Below, piece by piece: positions 1-6,477 of a stretch of 8,520 nt of DNA. The notes under the pieces are model-generated. The model worked only from the letters and a program-made list of their open reading frames with translations. It ran no database searches and was not told the DNA's origin. Both the position numbers and the translations under genes were made by a program. The DNA is taken from NCBI GenBank assembly GCA_030636485.1, contig DAOVWV010000045.1, forward strand, positions 1-8,520, written 5' to 3'. Source of the stretch: Methyloprofundus sp. (lineage in GTDB: Bacteria; Pseudomonadota; Gammaproteobacteria; Methylococcales; Methylomonadaceae). The number at the start of each line of letters is the position of its first letter. Positions within the stretch are counted from its first letter, which is position 1.

Positions 1-91
1 CTCTTTTTTTTCACTAGAAAAAGAGTTACACGCTTGTAGAAAAAAAGAAAGGCAAAGAATAAATGCTATTTTATATAAAAATGATGGCATA

Positions 92-151
92 AATGCAACA
101 ACACGTTGTAGGATTATAAGATGATGCTTTATTGTAAAAGAATTTGTTGTA
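92..151 (+). repeat. AT-rich direct repeat, copy A
   Basis: This copy begins with an AATGYAACAACAC block and ends with a 26-nt block at 126-151 that recurs exactly at 509-534; the shared block starts GCTTTATTGTAAAAG and ends TTTGTTGTA. The sequence between the two blocks is diverged relative to copy B. It lies about 90 bp left of the inverted-repeat element. Nothing in it suggests coding. Confidence 0.75.
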
Positions 152-237
152 GATAAATACATCTTTAGTGAATAAAGAGCTTATACAATAAAAAATATTC
201 ACCAGAGCACCACATTGTGTTTAATATCTTGCTTACA

Positions 238-399
238 GCGTAGGATGGAAAAGCGGTAGCGCATTCCGTCATCATGCCACCTATACCAAACCAACCGTAC
301 AATATCATTTCAGATAGCATCGCCGATAATCAAACCACCGTGCGATACCTTGTCGGATTTCGCAAAGCTCATCCAAGCTACGCTTTATCCAGCCTACGC
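238..399. repeat. MITE-like element with imperfect terminal inverted repeats
   Basis: The left end (238-260, core GCGTAGGATGGA then AAAGCG and TAGC) is matched on the opposite strand by the right end (377-399, core GCGTAGGCTGGA, AAAGCG, TAGC). The ends differ by one substitution and two single-base gaps. The interior has no transposase or other credible ORF, and its base composition is less AT-rich than its surroundings. A non-coding body of about 160 bp with paired ends fits a non-autonomous miniature transposable element or a REP/BIME-like dispersed repeat. I see no clear target-site duplication, so the exact ends and any mobility are inferred. Confidence 0.6.
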
Positions 400-455
400 G
401 GAGGTGAATGAAAAAGCAAAGTGCATTCCATTATGACCTGACAAGAATTTTTATT

Positions 456-534
456 AATGTAACAACACAGTGTAAGATTGATTAATTATGCTTTATTGAG
501 ATAATAAGGCTTTATTGTAAAAGAATTTGTTGTA
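456..534 (+). repeat. AT-rich direct repeat, copy B
   Basis: This is the second copy of the repeat at 92-151. It starts AATGTAACAACAC and ends with the same 26-nt block (509-534). It is about 19 nt longer than copy A because the GCTTTATTG segment occurs twice (489-498 and 509-517), separated by AGATAATAAG. It ends 49 nt before the rluD start codon, so it may contribute to rluD transcription or may simply be a dispersed repeat. Confidence 0.75.
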
Positions 535-583
535 ACTAAAGATACCTTGGTTACCAAATTAAAGTTCAGGACAGAAATCTTAT

Positions 584-1537
584 ATGGCGATATTAACAGC
601 CGAAGTACCGATAGAATTAGCAGGAATGCGCTTAGACCAGGTCTTGGTGGAAATTTTTCCTGGCTATTCCAGGAATAAACTGCAAACTTGGATTAAAGCA
701 AACCGTGTCACAGTGAATGGCGAGCAGCTTAAAGCCAAAGACCGGCTTGAGGGCAGTGAAGCCATTAGGCTCGATGCCGAAGAAGAGGAAGTCACCGAAT
801 ATCTGGCAGAAGATATTCCACTGGATATCGTTTATGAAGATGACGATATATTAATCGTCAATAAGCCAGCGGGGTTGGTGGTTCATCCAGGGGCGGGAAA
901 CTGGACCGGGACTTTACAAAATGCCTTATTGTTTCATCTTCCCGATGCAGTGACTATTCCACGTTCAGGCATCGTACATCGTATTGATAAGGATACCAGT
1001 GGATTATTGATGGTTGCCAAAACGCTGGCTGCGCACCTGAGTTTAGTGGGGCAGTTACAAGCCAGAGAAATTCACCGTGAATACCTGGCGGTCACCATAG
1101 GGCGCATGACCGGTGGAGGAACGCTGGATAAACCTATTGGGCGACACCCGACAGACCGTAAAAAATTTGCAGTAAGAGACAGTGGCAAGCCCGCTGTAAC
1201 TCATTACCGGGTGCTGGAGCGTTTCTTACGCAACACTTTAATTCAGGTTAAACTGGAAACGGGTCGTACGCACCAAATTCGAGTGCATATGGCACATTTG
1301 CGTATGCCACTTGTGGGTGATCCTATGTATAGTGGCCGTTTTCAAATGCCTAGAGATTGCGGTACAGAATTAGAAAAGGTATTGCGCAGCTTTAAACGCC
1401 AGGCCTTACATGCTGAAAAACTAGGCTTGATACATCCGCGTACCGGCGAGTATTGCGAATGGGAATTGCCCATGCCAGAGGATATGCAAGAATTATTGGC
1501 TGCCTTAAGAGAAAATGACACACTGGATCACAGCTAA
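584..1537 (+). CDS. rluD: 23S rRNA pseudouridine synthase RluD
   Basis: RluD isomerises uridines to pseudouridine in helix 69 of 23S rRNA (E. coli positions 1911, 1915 and 1917), which supports ribosome assembly and subunit association. The 317-aa product is close to the usual length of about 326 aa. An N-terminal S4-type RNA-binding domain spans roughly residues 15-75 (RLDQVLVEIFPGYSR, then WIKANRVTVNG). The RluA-type catalytic domain follows: HRIDKDTSGLL at 132-142 holds the catalytic Asp135, NKPAGLVVHPG is at 93-103, and TGRTHQIRVHMAH is at 227-239. The ATG at 584 gives a start that aligns with the family; its Shine-Dalgarno sequence is weak and distant (CAGGA, 567-571). The 3' end overlaps pgeF by 23 bp, which indicates co-transcription. 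RluD is preferred over RluA or RluC because of the S4 domain, the length and the pgeF neighbour. Confidence 0.96.
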   Translation: MAILTAEVPIELAGMRLDQVLVEIFPGYSRNKLQTWIKANRVTVNGEQLKAKDRLEGSEAIRLDAEEEEVTEYLAEDIPLDIVYEDDDILIVNKPAGLVVHPGAGNWTGTLQNALLFHLPDAVTIPRSGIVHRIDKDTSGLLMVAKTLAAHLSLVGQLQAREIHREYLAVTIGRMTGGGTLDKPIGRHPTDRKKFAVRDSGKPAVTHYRVLERFLRNTLIQVKLETGRTHQIRVHMAHLRMPLVGDPMYSGRFQMPRDCGTELEKVLRSFKRQALHAEKLGLIHPRTGEYCEWELPMPEDMQELLAALRENDTLDHS

Positions 1538-2240
1538 CTGGCCTGCGCCCGCCAACATTCATGGCTATACGACATTAAGGGCGGGCGGTGTCAGTCTAGG
1601 CGGGTTTAGTGGCTTAAATCCTGCTGACCATGTACAGGATAATTTACAGCATGTATTGGCCAACAGGCAGCGCATTAAGCGTATGTTGCACTTACCAGCA
1701 GAACCGCTCTGGTTACGCCAGACACATAGTGTGCATGTTGTTTGTGCTGATCAAGTGATTGGCTGCCCTGAGGCTGATGCAAGTTATAGTGATAAAAAAA
1801 ATACCGTTTGTTGTGTATTAACGGCGGACTGTTTACCTGTATTGCTTTGTGATCGCCAGGGAAGCATGATTGCTGCAATACATGGCGGTTGGCGGGGGCT
1901 ATTAAATGGCATTATTGAAAATACGCTGGCTAAAATGCCTGCTAGCGAAATAATGGCATGGCTAGGCCCGGCCATTGGTGCACAATGTTTTGAGGTGGGC
2001 GATGATGTGCGCAGTGCTTTTATTAATAAATCTGGACAATTCACCAGTGCCTTTAAAATACAGCGAGATGGTAAATATTTAGCAGATATTTACCTGATTG
2101 CACGGATATTACTTAATAATGCGGGTGTAAACCAAATTTATGGCGGTCATTTTTGCACTGTTACGGATAAGGAGCATTTTTTCTCCTATCGACGTGATGG
2201 CCAGACTGGACGAATGGCCACATTAATCTGGAGGACATAG
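1515..2240 (+). CDS. pgeF: Peptidoglycan editing factor PgeF (YfiH, multicopper polyphenol oxidase family)
   Basis: The family was first called laccase-like or polyphenol oxidase. Genetic work in E. coli points to a cytoplasmic role in removing UDP-MurNAc-L-Ser, formed when MurC uses Ser instead of Ala, which keeps the peptidoglycan stem peptide correct. The 241-aa product matches E. coli YfiH in length. The three predicted metal-ligand or catalytic residues are present: His71 (RQTHS), Cys106 (TADCLPVLLC) and His123 (IHGGWRG). Other family blocks are RAGGVSLGGFSGLN (22-35), WLGPAIGAQCFEVG (149-162) and FFSYRRDGQTGRMA (222-235). The start lies 23 bp inside rluD in another frame, with only a weak AGAG-type Shine-Dalgarno sequence, so translational coupling to rluD is likely. 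No clpB follows, unlike the E. coli order. Confidence 0.95.
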   Translation: MTHWITANWPAPANIHGYTTLRAGGVSLGGFSGLNPADHVQDNLQHVLANRQRIKRMLHLPAEPLWLRQTHSVHVVCADQVIGCPEADASYSDKKNTVCCVLTADCLPVLLCDRQGSMIAAIHGGWRGLLNGIIENTLAKMPASEIMAWLGPAIGAQCFEVGDDVRSAFINKSGQFTSAFKIQRDGKYLADIYLIARILLNNAGVNQIYGGHFCTVTDKEHFFSYRRDGQTGRMATLIWRT

Positions 2241-2313
2241 GGCATAACTTCATCGCTCAATTATCACCAAAATTCAGATTATGCTCATTGATGACACCCC
2301 AGCATTAGCTAGC

Positions 2314-2329
2314 GGTGCATAGATGCACC
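2314..2329. repeat. REP-like palindrome GGTGCAT-AG-ATGCACC
   Basis: This is a perfect 7-bp inverted repeat around a 2-nt centre, set in CTAGC...CTACA, between pgeF and the ZIP gene. No T-run follows, so it is not a typical intrinsic terminator. It resembles the short 'TAGGGTGCAT...ATGCACC' palindromes scattered between genes in some Gammaproteobacteria; that resemblance is from memory. It could protect or attenuate the 3' end of the rluD-pgeF transcript. Confidence 0.5.
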
Positions 2330-2409
2330 CTACAAGATTAACACCCTAGGCTTTAATTCCCACATCAAGTCATGCGAGACTGAAGCCTGACTTATCTATA
2401 CCATTTACC

Positions 2410-2438
2410 TTACTTGCGGATTAAAGTTCGCTTATAAA
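2410..2438 (+). promoter_or_regulatory. Candidate sigma70 promoter for the ZIP gene, possibly leaderless
   Basis: A -35-like TTACTT (2410-2415) and a -10-like TATAAA (2433-2438) are separated by 17 nt. Transcription would start about 7 nt after the -10 box, at about 2445, almost on the ATG at 2447. This agrees with the lack of any Shine-Dalgarno sequence before that ATG. The -35 match is modest (TTACTT against TTGACA), so this is a prediction only. Confidence 0.35.
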
Positions 2439-2446
2439 TACTTTCA

Positions 2447-3316
2447 ATGAATTTACTATTTTTAATTATTATCTTTACTGCCCTCGGTGGTGTATTAAGC
2501 GTTTTAGCGGCCTCAGTTTTTTTATTATTATCTGATGAAAATCAAGCTAAAGTTCTACCGCATGGTGTCAGTTTTGCGACCGGTGCTTTATTGGCTGTCG
2601 CCTTCTGGGGTTTGATTCCACATGCCTTTGAAGAGGTGGGAGCCGAAAAAATACAAAATTTATCCGGTGTCATTATGCTGGGGTTATTATTGTTTTTTAT
2701 TTTAGAAAAGCTCTTAATCTGGCGACATTGTCATTCAGGAAGCTGTGAAGTGCATGGTGATATAGAAGAACATAGCCATGGACATGCGCATTCCCATGGT
2801 TCGCATAAATCAGCGGGAGCAATGATCATTATTGGCGACAGCATTCATAACTTTGTTGATGGCGTACTGATTGGCGCGGCCTTTTTAACCGATGTAAAAC
2901 TAGGGATAGTGACCAGCCTCGCGGTAGCGGCACATGAGATACCTCAGGAAGTCGGTGATTTTGCAATTTTACTGCACAGTGGCTACTCTAAGGCAAAAGC
3001 CTTATTGTATAACGTGCTGGCGAGTTTAACGACGGTTGTTGGTGGCATTTTAGCCTATTACAGCCTAGGGGACTTACACGAAAGTCTGCCGTATTTTTTA
3101 GCGATGGCATCGTCTAGTTTTATTTATATTGCCGTAGCAGATTTGATTCCTACTTTGCATAAAAAAACAGATATAAAAACATCACTTAAACAAATTGCAC
3201 TTATTTTTGCCGGAATATGTCTGATTGTTTCATTGCATGGTATTGCACATGATGTACATCTGGAGGATGTAGAAAGTGAACTAGCGCATGAACATGGGGG
3301 CATGCTGAGTCATTGA
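2447..3316 (+). CDS. ZIP family metal transporter, LIV-1-like
   Basis: This is a predicted inner-membrane divalent metal permease, most likely for zinc or a related ion (iron or manganese possible). The 289-aa product has about eight hydrophobic segments, near residues 3-28, 38-60, 72-92, 122-148, 152-177, 184-206, 213-233 and 247-266. The metal site in TM4 reads HNFVDG (His134, Asn135, Asp138) and in TM5 HEIPQEVGD (His163, Glu164, Glu168). The HExPxExGD form is typical of the LIV-1 branch (ZIP7/ZIP13-like), not of ZupT, which has HNxPEG. Between TM3 and TM4 a loop at 94-120 holds nine His and two Cys, a likely metal-binding or sensing loop; the C-terminus adds several more His. No clear Shine-Dalgarno sequence precedes the ATG. 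The gene stands alone and converges on the small lipoprotein gene. I see no recognisable Zur or Fur box. Confidence 0.93.
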   Translation: MNLLFLIIIFTALGGVLSVLAASVFLLLSDENQAKVLPHGVSFATGALLAVAFWGLIPHAFEEVGAEKIQNLSGVIMLGLLLFFILEKLLIWRHCHSGSCEVHGDIEEHSHGHAHSHGSHKSAGAMIIIGDSIHNFVDGVLIGAAFLTDVKLGIVTSLAVAAHEIPQEVGDFAILLHSGYSKAKALLYNVLASLTTVVGGILAYYSLGDLHESLPYFLAMASSSFIYIAVADLIPTLHKKTDIKTSLKQIALIFAGICLIVSLHGIAHDVHLEDVESELAHEHGGMLSH

Positions 3317-3435
3317 TTTTGGTTCGCTGCCTAGGAGGCATCGGAAGGGGAGGCGTATATTAATGCTTGCAATGTGGAGCGTAGGGGCTAATAATCAGGA
3401 AATAAATTAGCTTAAACTTGAAAAGTTGTTGGTAT

Positions 3436-3465
3436 AAAAAAAGCCCAAGATTAACTTGAGCTTTT
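3436..3465 (-). terminator. Intrinsic terminator of the small lipoprotein gene, possibly bidirectional
   Basis: On the minus strand AAGCTCAAG, a 5-nt loop (TTAAT) and CTTGGGCTT form a 9-bp stem with one G-T wobble, followed at once by a run of seven T (two of them in the stem). It lies 13 nt past the stop codon of the 37-aa gene. Flanking A and T residues extend the stem to about 11 bp. On the plus strand the same hairpin is followed by TTTTCTTT, so it may also stop transcription from the convergent ZIP gene. Confidence 0.85.
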
Positions 3466-3478
3466 CTTTAAAAATTTC

Positions 3479-3592
3479 TTACAAAGAAATTGAGCTAGAA
3501 ACTTTTTGCTTGCTGCCATCAGGGTTATCCATGCAACCAGTTCCGCCGATTAACATTAAAGAAATAGCTAATAGAGATAATACTTTTTTCAT
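3479..3592 (-). CDS. 37-aa predicted lipoprotein
   Basis: I do not recognise this protein. It begins MKKVLSLLAISLMLIGGTGC: a basic n-region, a hydrophobic core and a Cys at position 20, which is the layout of a lipoprotein signal peptide. The mature part would be only 18 residues, starting CMDNPDGSKQK and ending in a Ser-rich tail. The lipobox is imperfect: Thr and Gly precede the Cys as expected, but position -3 is Gly instead of Leu. An excellent Shine-Dalgarno sequence (AGGAGG, 3598-3603) sits 5 nt before the ATG, and a strong terminator follows, so this is a complete single-gene unit. The size recalls entericidin-type or other tiny lipoproteins, but I see no homology that would justify a name. 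A plus-strand reading frame across the same bases is an antisense shadow. Confidence 0.75.
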   Translation of the reverse strand: MKKVLSLLAISLMLIGGTGCMDNPDGSKQKVSSSISL

Positions 3593-3987
3593 GTCATCCT
3601 CCTCAGGATTTAGTTTTTATTTTTGTATTGTACTAATCAAAAGCACAGACATTTTATATCATGGCATTTGTTTTGACGCAACACTATTTTGTTTTTACTC
3701 GACCCTATCTCTCCCAATAGGTAATTAAAAGTGACAATTTTAGGCCAATAACAAAACCTTCTGATACTTAGAAAAAAGTTGAAAATACACTTTAGATAAA
3801 TTTATTACCGCCCTCTGTGCGGGCATTAAATGGCTGTTTTTTAGCAATATATGCACTATTTAACGTTAGAGAATCAGCTATGAACCCAACAGTTGTTTGT
3901 AAAGTGCGGAAAGACAGGCGTAGTCTTATCGACAATAATCCCCCTTTAGCTTGCGTGGGCTACCAGAAGGCTTATAACCTCGCATTA
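3593..3987. other. Intergenic region between the small lipoprotein gene and the MHYT-GGDEF-EAL gene
   Basis: This stretch of about 395 bp holds the promoter and ribosome binding site of the minus-strand lipoprotein gene at its left end and the 3' flank of the MHYT gene at its right. A small plus-strand open frame at 3817-3999 has no Shine-Dalgarno sequence, overlaps the 3' end of the MHYT gene antisense and resembles no family I know, so I do not call it. I see no clear terminator for the MHYT gene; a short CCGC/GCGG pairing near 3809-3823 has no T-run. Confidence 0.6.
3653..3681 (-). promoter_or_regulatory. Candidate sigma70 promoter of the small lipoprotein gene
   Basis: On the minus strand TTGCGT (3676-3681) and TATAAA (3653-3658) are separated by exactly 17 nt. 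The predicted start near 3646 gives a 5' leader of about 54 nt carrying the AGGAGG ribosome binding site. The -10 box is a 5/6 match; the -35 box matches mainly at TTG. The support is spacing plus the position ahead of a well-formed gene. Confidence 0.45.
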
Positions 3988-6477
3988 TCAATGTTCTAGT
4001 AGGTATTGTTGGCAATAATGATTGAATTCATCAGCTGCCAATGGTTTCACAAAGTAATAGCCTTGAAAATAGTGGCAGCCGAAGTTGGATAAAACCTGTA
4101 GTTGCTGGTCGGTTTCTACCCCTTCGGCAATCAGGTTCAGGCCCATGCTATTTGCCATGGCAATAATGGCCTGAACGATGGCACTCGCAGTATTGTCTGG
4201 GTCATTCATTAAATCATGAACAAACGATTGGTCTATTTTTAACTGGTCAAAGGGCAGACGCTTTAAAAAACTCAATGAGGCATAACCGGTACCAAAATCA
4301 TCAATGGAAAACCTGAATCCATAGGTTTTTAACTCATTCATAATAGCGGCAGTTTCTTCGAAATTTTTCAGGAAAACGCTTTCGGTAATTTCCAGTAGTA
4401 TGCGATTTGCGGGTATATTGGCTTTCTCGATCGTTGCCTTAAGCATGGTGGTGAAGTTTTTTTGATGAAATTGGCGTAAGCTGATATTCACTGCCATATG
4501 CGGAATGACAACGCCCAATTCATCCAGTGCCTTCATTTGTGCGCAAACTTCTTGTAGAACCCATTCGCCTATTTCCACTATGATTCCAGTCTCTTCCGCA
4601 ACCGGGATAAAATGGGCGGGTACAGTCAGGCCTAATTCAGGATGATTCCACCTGATCAGGGCTTCAGCACCGACTATTTCTTTTGCTTTTGAGAACTGCA
4701 ATTGATAATGCAGGGTAAATTCATTGTTAATACATGCAGTGCGCAGGTACTTTTCTAAAATAAGCCGGCTATCGGCTTCTTCCTGCATACTCTTATGATA
4801 AAATCTAAAGGTATTACGCCCTGCTTCTTTGGCTTGATACATGGCTGTATCTGCTTGTTTTAAAATAGTTTCCGAGCTCTCTTCATTACCTGAAAAAAGT
4901 GTAATTCCAATACTTGTTGAGATAAAGAGATTATGGGAGCCAATCTGGTAAGGCTGGTTAATGGAATGTATCACTCTTTCGGCAACCGATTGTGCTTGCG
5001 TAATAATGTCTGTTATTGATTTGCTTTGGGTGGGAATTAAAATGATATATTCATCCCCTCCTAAACGCACGGCAATATCACTTTTCCTTAAGATGCTGAG
5101 CAGCCTTTTGGCTGTCATAATTAAAATCTCATCACCCACAGAATGCCCAAGTGAATCATTAATATGCTTAAAGCGATCCAGATCCATAAATAATAAAACA
5201 CCATGCCGTTGGTAGCGATTTGCGGTATTGAATTCATGCTCAAGATGATCTTTTAATAAACGCCTATTCGGTAATTCAGTTAACGGATCATAAAAAGCCA
5301 GGCGCTCAATTTCTTTTTCATTTGCTTTAAATTTACTAATATCGGAAAAAGAAGAAACATAATGAGTAATTTTCTCTTCCCGGTTTTTTACCGTTGAAAT
5401 AGTTTGCCAACACGGGAAAATTTCACTATTCTTGCGCCGATTCCAGATTTCTCCACACCAACTCTCTTCTGATAGCAGTTGCTGCCACAGTCCTGCATAA
5501 AAACGAGCGTCATGCTTTCCGGATTGCAGAATTTTTGGTGTATTGCCTAATACTTCATTTTCCTGATAACCTGTCATCTCGGTAAAGGCATCATTGATTT
5601 TGATAATGCGAGTGTGTTCATCGGTAATCATAATCGCATCATGTGCCTGAAATGCAGTCGCGGCTATTCTCAGGTTTTGTTCCTGCTGAAATAAGTCAAA
5701 ACTCATTTGTCGATAGCGTAATGCCAATGGCGTAACAATGGCCAACAGCAAAATCAATAAAATGACACCACTGATCATATAGGCCAAAATGCTTGAGTCG
5801 ATTGTTTCAGCATATATTCCGGTTTCATGTCCAGGTAAAAAAACGGTTGCATGCATCACCGTGTAATACATACCGGATACCGCGAAGCCCATTACAATGG
5901 CACTTTTGATTTGTTTAAAACCAACTATCTGGTCGCAGGATTTCTCAAATGCTTCGAACTGAATGCTTAAAGCGACGGTAGCAAACAAAATGGCGATAAT
6001 GATAGCTACCACCAGTAGGTTTGGAACATAATAAACCTGAGCATCAAATTGCCACGACATCATGCCAATGATGTGCATGTTGCAAATTCCCAGACCTAAA
6101 AAAATACCGCACAGAAGCAGGCGTAATTGGTTGGAAAAAGACTGTATCATTAACCATAATACAGTACTGCTAACCAATATCGCAGGTAGCATAGATAGCA
6201 AAATCATATGCAAATTATAAGAAACCGGAATAGGTAGCCTGAGTGCTAAAGAGCCGATAAAATGCATTGCCCAGATACCAAGCCCCATAGAAATGGCACC
6301 AAAAACAACCCAGATACTTTGAATGATTTGTTTATCGGCTTTATTAATTCGTTCAGCCACACCGAAGGCAGTAAAAGAAGAGGTGATGGCGATAATAATG
6401 GATAAAGCAATTAAGGATGAATCAAAATCTTTCGAATATGCATTCAGTAATTGTGTTGATGAACTAATAAATTCCAT
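3988..6477 (-). CDS. Membrane MHYT-PAS-GGDEF-EAL cyclic-di-GMP synthase/phosphodiesterase
   Basis: This 829-aa protein is predicted to make and/or degrade the second messenger c-di-GMP at the inner membrane in response to a ligand. Residues 20-255 form about seven membrane segments of an MHYT sensor, with MHFIG (71-75), MHIIGM (134-139) and MHAT (208-211); MHYT domains are proposed to bind copper and sense O2, CO or NO. A PAS domain follows at about 270-385 (TDEHTRIIKINDAF; NRRKNSEIFP). The GGDEF domain, about 390-560, has DPLTELPNRR, the signature as GGDEY (473-477) and an intact inhibitory I-site RKSD (464-467). The EAL domain, about 575-825, has AEALIRW (604-610), NIS (664-666), EITES (696-700), DDFGTG (726-731), KID (747-749), AEGVET (784-789) and QGYYF, so phosphodiesterase residues look complete. 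The ATG at 6477 has AGGGA 8 nt upstream. It is not in an obvious operon. Which activity dominates cannot be told from sequence. Confidence 0.95.
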   Translation of the reverse strand: MEFISSSTQLLNAYSKDFDSSLIALSIIIAITSSFTAFGVAERINKADKQIIQSIWVVFGAISMGLGIWAMHFIGSLALRLPIPVSYNLHMILLSMLPAILVSSTVLWLMIQSFSNQLRLLLCGIFLGLGICNMHIIGMMSWQFDAQVYYVPNLLVVAIIIAILFATVALSIQFEAFEKSCDQIVGFKQIKSAIVMGFAVSGMYYTVMHATVFLPGHETGIYAETIDSSILAYMISGVILLILLLAIVTPLALRYRQMSFDLFQQEQNLRIAATAFQAHDAIMITDEHTRIIKINDAFTEMTGYQENEVLGNTPKILQSGKHDARFYAGLWQQLLSEESWCGEIWNRRKNSEIFPCWQTISTVKNREEKITHYVSSFSDISKFKANEKEIERLAFYDPLTELPNRRLLKDHLEHEFNTANRYQRHGVLLFMDLDRFKHINDSLGHSVGDEILIMTAKRLLSILRKSDIAVRLGGDEYIILIPTQSKSITDIITQAQSVAERVIHSINQPYQIGSHNLFISTSIGITLFSGNEESSETILKQADTAMYQAKEAGRNTFRFYHKSMQEEADSRLILEKYLRTACINNEFTLHYQLQFSKAKEIVGAEALIRWNHPELGLTVPAHFIPVAEETGIIVEIGEWVLQEVCAQMKALDELGVVIPHMAVNISLRQFHQKNFTTMLKATIEKANIPANRILLEITESVFLKNFEETAAIMNELKTYGFRFSIDDFGTGYASLSFLKRLPFDQLKIDQSFVHDLMNDPDNTASAIVQAIIAMANSMGLNLIAEGVETDQQLQVLSNFGCHYFQGYYFVKPLAADEFNHYCQQYLLEH

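Larger units (their letters stand above)
1..583. other. Gene-free region upstream of rluD, with repeats
   Basis: I see no credible coding region on either strand. The stretch is AT-rich except for a more GC-balanced insert at about 238-400, which is a MITE-like element listed separately. Two related AT-rich direct repeats lie on either side of that insert. In many Gammaproteobacteria bamD is divergent from rluD; it is not visible here, so any such gene would lie left of the window. I could not assign a convincing sigma70 promoter to rluD. The best candidate (TTGTAA, 17 nt, AAAGAT at about 515-543) falls in the second direct repeat and matches the -10 consensus poorly. Confidence 0.7.

Noticed and set aside
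1..25. Hairpin CTCTTTTT / AAAAAGAG at the left edge
   Set aside because: The stem is almost all A-T and no gene end is visible beside it, so it cannot be told from a chance pairing in AT-rich DNA.
1675..2044. Minus-strand open frames within pgeF
   Set aside because: They are antisense shadows of a well-identified gene, with no supporting signals.
3456..3728. Plus-strand open frame of 90 codons
   Set aside because: It lies antisense to the 37-aa lipoprotein gene, its promoter and its terminator, has no ribosome binding site, and its sequence resembles no family I know.
3809..3823. Short CCGC/GCGG pairing as a terminator of the MHYT gene
   Set aside because: A 4-bp stem without a T-run, about 165 nt past the stop codon, is too weak to call.
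3880..3985. Possible riboswitch-like segment with GCGTGGGCTACC
   Set aside because: I compared it with c-di-GMP (GEMM), cobalamin and PreQ1 consensus features and found no convincing match. It also lies downstream of, not ahead of, a gene.
3817..3999. Plus-strand open frame of 60 codons, with an inner ATG at 3880
   Set aside because: No Shine-Dalgarno sequence, overlap with the 3' end of the MHYT gene, and no recognisable family. It could be a remnant, but nothing supports that.
4961..5215. Plus-strand open frame inside the MHYT-GGDEF-EAL gene
   Set aside because: It is antisense to the conserved GGDEF domain and has no independent evidence.
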